DNA from: Helicoverpa zea
Lineage: Eukaryota; Arthropoda; Insecta; Lepidoptera; Noctuidae
NCBI RefSeq assembly: GCF_022581195.2
Contig: NC_061473.1
Span: forward strand, 1,240,001 to 1,304,000
DNA length: 64,000 nucleotides
Direction of reading: 5' to 3'
How positions within the stretch are numbered: the first letter of the stretch is position 1; each line of letters opens with the position of its first letter. Made by a program: the position numbers and the translations under genes. Below, in pieces: positions 1-12,100 of this stretch. Below the pieces are notes generated by a model. It did not search any database, was not told the DNA's origin, and was given only the letters and a program-made list of their open reading frames with translations.

Positions 1-124
1 TTCGATAAAAATTATATAGGTTGATTTTTATTTCGACAAAAATTATACAGGCTGATTTTTATTTAGGTAAAATTGTATAAAGTATGTTTTTTTTCATCAA
101 GTTTTGTTTTATAATGTCAGACAG

Positions 125-3100
125 CGGAGAAGTACGACACAGTGCTGTGCATGGAGGGCGGCGCGGGCGAGGAGGAGCCGGCGCGGCTGGCGGAGGCGTG
201 CCTGCGCGAGCTGGTGGGCCGCGCCTCCTTCGGGCACATCCGCAGCGTGCTCAGGCCCGTGCTCACGTATGTATACACTGTGGAGTACGACGGAGGAGAA
301 AAAACATTATATTTTCACCTTAAACCAAGCTAAAATCTGAAACCTACACAAACTGAAATACATATTCCCATCTTGATCTATATGTGTACTAAACTGATAT
401 TAAAAATAGGATTTTTCGTCTGTACCCTAATTGCTGCGAAAACCAACCCAGACATGACATAGGCTTAATTTTTGCCGCCCCCAACCGTGGAATCAGCTAA
501 TTTTAAATGAAATAATTTAACTTTGATATCTGCTGTTGTCAGAAGTGATATCAGACATTCAGTAAGACTAGAAGCTATTTCAAAAAGGGCAGACGAAAAG
601 TTCCCTCAAAATGCGGGCGAAACCGCAGGAAATAACTAAGTATGATTGCTCAGATATAACTAATCAATTATGTTATATAGTTCCCCGTACCGTCAATAGG
701 CGCGGGGTGCGCGCTCGTCCACTGTTTGCTGTTTCTTCCAGCCGTACTAACGCTGGACAGCGCGCGCCTCTGTGTCGCATGGTAAAAAATTATAATACTT
801 TGTCCTCGGATCTGGATTTAGACTTTTCTTTTACACATAGTCAATTTAGAAATGTTCTCACTAAAACTATAAAAAGATAGTGTCAATCATTGCTTTAGAT
901 ATACATATATACATTTTTTTTCTTTTTATGTTTTACTTCGCTTCACTTGTTTAAAATTGTCTGTTTCTCATAGTCTGTAATTTTAGTTTTAACTACTCGT
1001 GCATGATGTACATTACTATTTGTTTCAGCTGTGGATAACGTCGTGAGTTGCACACTGATGTATACTACTTAACCATTTTGTTAGATTTTTAATAAGTGTG
1101 TAATTGTTTGTTATCCCTAATAAATAAAATAAAAATAAAACTTCGTAATTAATCCGACGCGTGAGGTGTTAACGTCATGTAACCGCAGGCTTATTATAAG
1201 TAACGTAATACTCAACAGCCTTATCTAATATGATTAAGAAAATTATATTGTTTGTTTATATTTAAAACTAGCCGTTTTGCGGCGGTTTCACCCCTCATCG
1301 CGTGGGAATTACTGCCCATACCGAGATAAAATATAGTATTCGAAAAATGGATGGATATTTTTTCATCAGTGATTCTTGAGATTAGCGCGTTCAACCAAGC
1401 AAACAGACTCTTCAGCTTTATAATATTAGTAATAGATAATTTGTACTTGAAAAAGTATCAACATAGGTTGCGGTCCTAATAAGTAATTTGTACCTACATA
1501 TTAAAATGTACTCTAGTAAGAAGTAAGTACGTTTTAACGTGTATTTAATTTCCCGACGTGGGTGAAGACAGAAGCTAAAACTAGTAGTTTATGACGTGTT
1601 TTGTTTCAGTCACTTCGATCGACACGAGCTGTGGATCCCGAACGACTTTGCCGTACACACGTTCAAGATCATCATGTTTTCTATACAAGTAAGTCTTAAT
1701 ATAATAATGATGAGAATATGAAAAAGAGTTTAAAATGTAGTTTTTATTTCATCATTTATGTATGTACGTACATTAGATGAAAGAATAAAGTAAAATAGTA
1801 CAAAGGTGCAGCTGTCTAATGGATCTCTTCATAAAGACATATATGTTTTGATTTTCATTAATAGTTTTCTAAATCCTGTAATCCTGTGTGTGTTCTCTGT
1901 TTGGTAGATACTTAGTTATATGCCCATAATCATGTACATAAAATTGATTTGTGGCTGTCGCTCATGAATTTCTCAACAAGCCTTACGTACCCATACCGGT
2001 AATCTTACTATGTGCTCTGGTAACTTACTAACGTAATTTTAACCGACTTTTCAAAAATGGAGCTTCTCAATTCGACCGCATATAATTCTTGATTATTCGA
2101 TCCATAAAAATTACTGACAAATAATACAATTTCTTTAGGCGCAGTACTCATACAGCGTGGTCGAAGCGCTGATGCAGCACTTGGACGCGGGCGGCAGCGG
2201 CGCCAGCGAGCGAGACTACACTCGAGTGCGGGCTGCGCGGGCTGCCGTGCTCAGCAACATCGTCGCCATCGCTGCTGGGGATAGTGTCGGTAAGTGTTTC
2301 AGTTGAAAAATTGCTTAAATCATGTGCCTAGCCTTTGCTGAACTAAATATGCTGGAGTCGGCTCCCAAGTGTATCAGAATGTAGCTGAATGTACCATTAT
2401 TTTACACAGAGCGACAGACTGCCTGTCTCACCTCCTCAACCTCAACATCTTCCTCCGACTCATAACGACAAGATATTCACCAAGCGTTGCTTAACCTTAC
2501 GATCAATCGTCCCGTGCGGATCTAACTTAGTTTTTGAATGCTACAAAAACTCTAAACACATTTTTTTCAAAATTACAGGACCATCAGTATTGGAGATTAT
2601 CAATAATCTCTTGACTAACTTGAGAGCTTCAGTCGCCAGAGATTCTGAGGTAATTATTATGACTACTTTTTTCGATTGTAAAATTGTTATTGCAATAAAT
2701 TGGGACTTCAAATACATGTGATTGTTCCACCATTATTTCCAATCAAAACATAAAATGTTTTTACCAATTTTTTCGTTCAAAGAGCTTTTGATTATAACCA
2801 ATTTATCGAAGGAGGCTTTATGTATTTTATATACATAATAGCGAGACACAGTTCTCATTTGACGCGGGTGAAGCCATTTACAAAAGCCAGTTTCTTCCAC
2901 AACCTCACTAATTTCCCACAGAAAGAAACAGACGAGAAGCTATACCAGGAAGCTCTCATCAACGCTTTGGGAGAGTTCGCGGACCACTTACCCGACTTCC
3001 AGAAGATCGACATCATGATGTTCATAGTGAACAAGGTGCCGAGCTCCCAGCGAGCCAACAAGGGGACCAAAGCTGATTGTATGCTGCAGAGCATATTGCT

Positions 3101-6100
3101 TAAGTCGCTGTTGAAGGTAGGTATTTAATAGGAGTGTTTTTGTGATTATTTTTAGTAGTTGATTTGTTTGGTATTGGGATAGTAGAAATGTACTTCAAGG
3201 TTTAGAGTGATATAATCGTGTTTGAGATCTTCAAAATTGGGCAGAAAATGCTCGCGATGATACAAAACATTGTGACATGTGTGTTTGTACAGTTTGTACT
3301 GTTATATTATTTCACACTGTACATTCAATTGTCAAGTACTTTGTCACTATGTATACTCAAAAGTTAGTATTTTGTGCAGCATTTGAGAATGAAATATTAC
3401 CGTTGCTGGTGATTTTTTTGCGTCACTTTTTTTCCAGCAATAATACTTAAGAAAGCCGCGAGGGCGAGCGTTTTGGAACTGCCATTGTAATGTTTATGTA
3501 TTTTAGCCTACTTTGAATAAATTACTTTTTATTGTACCTTTAATGTAGTTCGTTTGAAGAGTGAAATATTACCACCTGTTGATACAAACTGTCCGTATTA
3601 TGTAGGTGGGCACAACATACCGCACGGGCGAGCTGAGCAAGGCGTTCCCCGCCGCCTTCCTCGACGCGCTGCTCCGCGTGGCGGCCGCCGCGCAGCCCGG
3701 CGCCCGCGCCCTGCTGCAGCGCATCCTGCACACGCTGCTCGACCGCCGGGGCAACGCTCCGAGACTGCATCATGCCACGTATGTACTAAACATAAAAATA
3801 GCATTTAAAAAAAAATGAGTTTATTTACAAAAAAAATATTTACTAGTAGAAAAAATATTAAAAAACCAACTTACACGAAAAGAAAGAAATGACACTTTGT
3901 CCTTGTTAAAAAGTAATTTACTTGTTACCAACTGCCAGAAAAAAAGTTAGAAACAAATTAAATAATTGCACTTAAGAGACCTCTAAATTAGCACATGCAT
4001 ATCTAAATTGCAAAAAATACAAAAAAAATCCTTCTTTCTTTACAATACGACAAAATTCTTCAAAATATCTTAATACATATTTAACGTTTCACAGCGTTGA
4101 CGTATGCGAGTTGGGTCTGATCGTAGAGAAGTGCTCGCGACAGGACCTCATCTTCATCAGCAAGCACGGATACGCTCTGTTCAGCTCACTTTATGAAGGT
4201 AATGCCGCTGAGGATTTCGTTTTAGCCCTCGTTAATTAACTTTTGTCCTTATTTATAATGTATTTGCAACCAAGAATCTTCTCTCTGCATGCATCTATGT
4301 CACGCACACACTCGTTTAAAATACCAATGTCATGTATTGACTGCAAAAAAAAATTTTTGAAGACAGTCTGTTCACTTCCTAAAATAAACTTCCACTCTTT
4401 TCCCCTTAGGTCTTCAGCTGGAGTCCAATATGATGGAGAACGTGGAAGCTATCTACACGACTCTGGCGCTGATCTGCATCGAGCTCGGCTCCGAGGAAAC
4501 TGTCGGGGACATCATGCAGCTTGTACTGGCGTGAGTTAATCATAATAATAATTTCCCATCCCAATAGCCCTAGTAGTTTTATTCCATATTTAGCAATAGT
4601 TTAGCACAGAACCGGGGACTGTCCTTGGGTACGTTTCTATAGTGTATACAGGGATAATCGTCGGTTTTGTGTTACCATTTCATTAAAGTTATCTCAAAAG
4701 GGCTTCAGCCTGTTGGCTTCGGCCCCACGTTCGCCTTCCAAAATCCGGGACTCTGTAGTCCCGAGATCTGGAAGAGACATACATTTATAATAATAATTTT
4801 ATTTAGAACTAGCTTTTCCCCACATTTTCTGTGTAATTTCTTATATTGATTCTTTTTTGCAGTATCCAGCAATCAAGTCTATCGAATCCAGTGCTGTCAG
4901 TGGCGCAGCAGTGTCAGCTGCAAGCCATCAGCATCTCTCTCGCGGCTCTCGTGCCGCATGTGCTCCTGTTACCCAGGCTCGCTGACTATATACACAAGGT
5001 AGAACATCTTGTACATAAAGAAAAAAAACGTAACCACCAGTAATCACACATCATAATTCAATCACACATCGTAATTTTAGATCATAAAACACACATTAAG
5101 TTTAAATAAAACTACTTTTACGGATTTTATCGCGGTTATATTATATTATTTAATCCCGACGTTTCGGATCCTTTACAGCATCCATGGTCACGGGTAGACT
5201 AAGGTGTTGGTCGTCTTGATATTAATAATCGCGTAATAATAATCGCGTACTAATATTCGCGTAAGTGTCAGAAATCAACACATTAAGTTGCTAAAAAAGT
5301 TGGCATATTTAGGGTATTTTTTAAGCAGCGCGGAATTTTGAGATTCAATAACTGTGAAAGAACATATTTTACAAATTAAAAACTATGCTTTTGTATCACC
5401 ATGTATTTAACGTGCCTTACAAAACACTGTGAAACTCACCGTAACAAGATGGTCCATCACGGACCGACCGCGCCAAACGTTATTTAACCCCATGTGGCTG
5501 CTACCACATGTTCCATGAGTTCCTCACTCACCTGTATTTTCTCTATCCTATAGATAATCGTGGCTCGTCGTGAAGAGGCACCGCACCTGCTGCCGCCGCT
5601 GCGCGAGGAGTATGATGACCTGCCTCCAGCGAAGATGCCCAACAAGCTGCCCTACCTCATGATGGATCAGGTATACTATAGTAAATAAAATAAAAATAAT
5701 TATAAATTAAAACTGTACGATGATAGAAATTTGTCAGTAGGTATACATACAAAAAATAAAAAATGTCACGTATAAAATAAAACAATGTAAATCATATCCA
5801 CTAACAATGATAACTCTTGAAGCTGTCCGGTGTTTAACATGAGGACCAACTGCTTTTATCAATCTATATTCGATAGTCGAACAGCTGACTGGTATGGCGC
5901 GGGATTCTCTCGCGGCCTTGACACCGGAGCGTTACTGCACATAGTGCTGTCACCGCGCAGACGCCGCGAAACGACACTGTAGATACGAGTCGCGAAGCCG
6001 GATTACTGCACGGCGTCGGTGGAGTGACGGCACTGTGTGCAGGAAGGCTTAAAGGCACGAACCGATCTGAAAGCTAATTTTGTTTAGCTGAAAACCGGTA

Positions 6101-9100
6101 TTATGATATCAATATAACTCGTTATACCCACAGATGGCGCTGTGCGACATGCTGAAGGCACACGGCGTGGACGTGTCGCGGCTGTCGGCCGCCTCGCCCT
6201 ACAGCGCCGGCAACGTGGCGCTGCCGCACCGACACAGCTGGCTCGAGGCCGGTATGTAGCGTAGCGGCTGTTCACGACCAAAAATAACTCTTTCTGTATA
6301 ATAGATATAAATGCAAATAGACAATATCACAAAAGTTGTGGTTTCAAGATGAAGATTGAAAAACGTCAAATTAGCCAATCCCCTTCCAAATACTCTTAAT
6401 TGCCCACTTTATTTATAACTTTTATTGTTAAATACCAGGAGCAGCTCAAGGCCGCGACAGCCTGGCGGAGATCACGGCGCCGGGCACGGAGCTGGACAGC
6501 GCCAACAGCTCGCCCGGCGTACAGCGGGTGAGTACACATCCTACGCGATATGCACGCCTAGTAGTTTCACTGTCGACTGCTATGTTAAAAACCTATTTAT
6601 CCTTTCCTACCAAACCTTTACCCGAACCAAATGTTATTTAAATATTCTCTTCTTTTGTTGTTTTTCATGTTTTTCAACAAGAAACGTATTTCCTCTTCGT
6701 CAATTATACCATGGTGTACTTATGCGATCCTAGTACTTCAAATCTAGACGTTTGAAACATCTTTGTTATTTTAATGGTAAAATACCATTTTAAAAGTATC
6801 GTGTCAGGGATTTTAATGGGAACTTTCTATTAAGTATTGAAATGTTTTGCAATAGGACATTTATGTATATCTCATTTGTCTAAAAACATATTATTGTCCT
6901 TATGTTCTGTAATGGTTACCAGCAAACTCAACACGACGATTTGGACGAAGAGTACAGAATGTTCACGGAGAAATACAATCACAACCACAGACCCGCCATG
7001 CAGAACTTTGGCGCTTATGTAATGTTGCATAGTTATCTGCCGTGTAGATCTAGAAATACATGATCACAAGAAAACAGTAGCATAGGTGTCGAATTAGTTT
7101 CTTTACTTAAGTTAGGTCTCCGTTTAATTAAAAAAAAATTGGTAGTCTGTAAAGTCGGTTTACTGACGATAGTTGAACGTGACAACGTCATAAGAAAATA
7201 TTGATGGAATGGTTGCATTTTTCAAAAGAAAATTTTCATTTTATTTGTTTGATAGATATTTTGTATGGATGTAGAGAAGGAGGTTAATGGAAATCATAAT
7301 TGAACTGATCAAGTTACATTTATTTGTACGCATAAATACAATTATGTCAATTTTTTTTTTAAATATATTTATTTATTTTTTCCTAAGTTCCCTAAGTAAT
7401 TTCATACTGGCTCAGTGATTTAAAGAAAAAAAATATATTGATTGATTTAATTGAGAAATGGAAATTGGGATGGAATTAGATAATCAAAAGTGTTTCTAAT
7501 TTAAAATATAGGTTAAATTTTCTGGTTTGACAAGAAAAAACTACTTCGTACCTTGGGACTTTTCTTATTAACATTTTTTACCTCGAATTTAATTTATTCT
7601 TTAATTAAATGAAAAACATTTTTTATAAAAAAGAAAAATATATTTTATAAAAATTGGTGTCAATTAAATTGGCCCGAAGTGTTTCGTCGTCCTGACGTAC
7701 GAAGCGATGCGCTGCGGGCCAATCACCGCTTTACCGCCGCCCCCGCGCTCCCTTCATACCACCAAAGGGACCCAATAAATCACTTCTGCGCAGGTGAAAG
7801 TCAGGGCTCGACTTCCGTGCCGGTAACTGTACTTAACTAGCAAACGACAAGTCAGTACATGAACGCGCGATTGATTATTTAAAATGTGTAGGTAGTTATA
7901 AAAAGTAATCTCGTAATCGTGATTGCAACTACAATTTGTAGTTAGTAATCAAATTTTTAAACTACTTTTTACGATTATTTAATGTAATTTGCAGTTTTGA
8001 TTACTAACTACAATATGTAGTTGTAGTTAGTAATCAGTAGTTCGATTTCATTTTGCCCAACACTGGGTATGCTCCATAATTATTTCGATCGAATAGTAAA
8101 GCAATTGATTTTTTACTCATCGTGAAATAGTTCTATTACCTTATTATTATAGTTTTGTTATAGCATAACCTACAATCGCTGCACTAGCGGACTGATGCTA
8201 TTTATTTTAATTATGAAAGCACGAATATTCGACAATATATCACTGAACATATATTTAATATCGAAAGAATCATTACCTTTATCGTCGCAATTATCGTTGC
8301 TATAAACAATTTACACCACATTCACTTTTCACTGCACTTCATACTTGACGAAAATATGTAAATATATTATTGAATAGCAGCTGTTTACGCGGACGCATCG
8401 CTCACTCAAGTGGGAGAGAGACAGATGTCGAACGCTGCCGAACGCGTAGGCCGATTGTGCGATGGAACGCCTCAGAGCGAGGTAACGCCTCAGAGCGAGG
8501 TAACGCCGCATGAGTCATGTTTTTTCGTGCGTGCAGCCGGCTCCATCAATTTATAAGACGTTGTCACGTCAAAAAAATAGATACATAAACGGTTTATATT
8601 TCAAGTTATGTCCCCTTTTTTAAACCGACTTCCCAAAACGGAAGAGGTTTTCAATTTGTTGGGATGCTGGCAAACGAAAATATCCGTAGTAGGTATAATA
8701 AAAATTGTTAGAAACGTTAAAATAATGCCATATACAAAAAAGTACGCAGTCAATCGATGTAGTTTCCTTCATTCACAAGTATTTCGTAGTTCCTTTCAAC
8801 CCCTCCTATTCCCTTCCCTGACTTCTTTCCTTCGATCACAGCGCAGTGACAATGACTTCTGGCATTGGGGTCACCAGGACTCTCGCAGCAGTGAACATGA
8901 CATGCGGAGAGATAGAAAACATACGGTATTGAGTTATATCTCCGTATCTAGATCGTAGACTTAAAATACTTTCCGTCAGTTGCACAAATATATTGTGCAT
9001 TAGTTTTAAGTAGTTTATATAACATATGTATTAGCATATGATTTAATGTTATAATATTTATGTATAGTGTTTTCTATGGGTCTTGATGCCTGATTTAAAT

Positions 9101-12100
9101 AAATAAATAAATGTTGCTGACTCTTTCTTTGTCAACAAGATAAAAAGTGTCAGCAAGATATTTAATGAAGCTTTAACTTTAATGGAGTTTTGTACAACTG
9201 ACGGTTTGTCAGGTTTCTTGAATAATGATGGTGTTTCTATCGAATAAAATAGCCTTTTTAGGAATAGATATCGGCACGAATCTTGAGCTCTGGCCTTCAC
9301 CTGCGCAGAAGTAATTTATTGGGTCCCTTTTGTGGTATAAAGTGAGGCGCGGGGGCGGGCTAAAGCGGTGATTGGCCCCCAGTGCATCGCGTCATAGCCG
9401 TTACTCAGGATTGGTTCTTCAAAGTCAAAGTCAAATCATTTATTTCATTTAGGCTTTCACAAGCACTTATGAACGTCAAAAAATATAAATAAAGTTGATT
9501 CTAGTTGCCCATTCCAAAAGTAGCTCCCTATGGAGAAGAACGGGCAAGAAACTCCATGGTTACTCTTTTTAAAAATAATAGGTATTACAGCTTGTATGTA
9601 TTGATACATACTATAATAACATGCGAAGATCATGTAGAATCATAATAGACAAAGAATATGAGAATAAATAATAATAAAAAAAAGATTAAAATGCTACATG
9701 GTGTTCACATTTACAAATCAGTTTATATTTTTGTACAAAGTTACAAACAAACAATCAAAAGAATAACACAATCTTACTAGCGGGTGTAATTTTAAATTCG
9801 CTAAAATTTGATACTGTCAGTGCGTCCTATGGAGCAGGACCAGCATGTTTCCAAGCATTTTTATCTTGAATATAATCTTCTAATTTATAATATGCGTTTT
9901 TACAAAGTGTGGCTTTTATATGAGCTTTAAACCGCATGTCATTTAGTTCTAGAATGTTGTCTGGTATTTTATTATAACATTTGACACAATATCCCATGAA
10001 AGATGTATGTACTTTAGATAGTCTAAACTGCGGGATAGCTATTTTATTTTTATTTCGAGTATTATAATTATGTCTATCACATATTTTATCAAACAAATGT
10101 AGGTTTTTCCTAACATATGTGATATTTTCATATATAAATTGGCAAGGCAAGGTCACAATATTAATGTTTTTAACTTTTCAGTTCCCTAAGAGATTCACGA
10201 CCACGTAAGTTGTACATAGCTCTGACAGCTCGCTTTTGCAAGATAAATATGCATTCAATGTCAGCAGCTCGTCCCCACAGCAGAATGCCGTACGACATGA
10301 TGCTGTGGAAGTAACTAAAATATACCAGTCTAGCTGTTTCTACGTCCGCTAGCTGCCTCATCTTTCTAATAGCATAGGCGGCCGAGCTAAGACGACCAGC
10401 AAGAGATGTTATGTGGGGTCCCCATTGTAGTTTTTTGTCAAGAGTGATTCCCAGGAAAACTGTCTGATTCATAAATTCTAGTTTTTGACTGTTGAGTATT
10501 ATGTCACATTCGCTACTTTTTACATTTGGCAATGAAAATCGAATGCATTTCGTTTTTTTTTCATTAAGAGCCAAGTTATTTGCGTTGAACCAATTTTGGA
10601 CCTGGATAATGGAATTGTTTACGTCGTCTAGGTTACGTCTACGCCTATCAATGTTAAAAATAAGAGAGGTATCATCGGCAAACAACACCATCCTAGGTTG
10701 ATTATCAAATAGATAGGGCAAATCATTAATATAAACTAGCTGGTGCCCGCGACTTCGTCTGCGCAGGTTTAGTATTTCGAACAATATGTTTACAAATTGT
10801 AGCCTATGTGTTATTCTGATGTATAAGCTATATTATTGTAAAGTTTCATTAAAATCCATTCAGTAGTTTTTGCGTGAAAGAGTAACAAACATCCATACAT
10901 CCATACATACAAACTTTCGCGTTTATAATATTAGTAGGACTAGAAAGAGGAACGGACCTAATATGGAACCTTGTGGTACGCCCATTGCCATCATTGAGCC
11001 CAGTGAATTTACACCGTTTACTTGAACTTTAAGTTGCCGATCGTTTAGATACGATTTTAATAACTGGAGGGATGTATCTTTGATTCCGTAATGCTCTAGC
11101 TTCCGCAAAAGCGTTTCGTGATTTACACAGTCAAACGCTTTTGAGAGATCGCAGAAAATTCCAATGGAGTCTTCAGCTTCCTCCGCCTTAAAGATGTGCT
11201 TGATCAAAGTTACACCAGCATCGGTTGTACAGCGACCTTTGGTGAAACCGTATTGTTCGTTATGAAAAATGAAGTTTTTATTGAAATGGCGCAACATTTG
11301 TGCAAGCATCAACTTTTCGAATACCTTGCTGAGAACCGGTAAAACAGAAACGGGTCTATAGTTGTTTGATTCTTTGCTATTTCCCGATTTAAATAAAGGT
11401 ACTACTTTACTGTGTTTCATTAGATCAGGAAACACGTCTTGGTCTACGCTAACATTAAAGATGTAAGCTAAATAAGGTGCAATAGTTTCAATAATTGACC
11501 TAGACACCTTGACAGACATACCCCAAAGATCTTCTGTTGATTTTATTTTAAGATCTTTAAAGGCCTTAACAACAGCCTCGGGGCTGGTATGTTGAAATTT
11601 AAATACTGAACAGCATGGCTTTACATTTGTTTTGAGTAAATCGATAGATACGGCGGTTGAAGAATTTAGTGATTTTGTAGTTTCGAAAGGTATTTTGGTG
11701 AAGAATGCTTCAAACTCTTGAGCTACTTCAAGGTTACCGTTGATGGGGCCTTTATGAGTTTCTAGGCTAAAATCAGTTTTGCGAACTTTTCGCCTACCTG
11801 TTTCGTTATTAATTACTGCCCAAGTTGTTTTTATTTTATCCTTAGAATGTTTTATTTTATTTCTAATATGAATAGATTTAGCCTGTTTACAAACAGTTTT
11901 AAATATTTTCGAATATTTTGAGACATGATCACGGAAACTTGGACCGGTGCTATAAGGCTTTAAACCATAAAGTTCAAACAGCTTTTGTCTACTTTTACGA
12001 ATACCAGGAGTTGCCCAGTCACTAAATAAGAACTTAGACTTAATAATTTTAGTTTTAACTGGAAAAGCTAAGTTGAATTGTTTGTTTAATATAGAGAAAA

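Noticed and set aside
84..340. Three small overlapping frames at the left edge
   Set aside because: They are other readings of EFR3 exon 125-266; only the frame through ARLAEACLRELVGRASFG is coding.
611..880. 89-codon frame in EFR3 intron 1
   Set aside because: No recognisable content, no splice logic, AT-rich second half; taken as chance.
5864..6058. Reverse 64-codon frame
   Set aside because: Lies in an EFR3 intron with GCG-rich repeat-like text; no homology recognised.
7900..8050. Palindromic TTACTAACTACAA repeats as a possible regulatory array
   Set aside because: Inverted AT-rich units look like a decayed MITE; no evidence of function.
8608..8958. 116-codon frame in EFR3 intron 13
   Set aside because: Begins with a TTAAACCGACTTCC-type repeat found widely in moth introns and has no protein motif.
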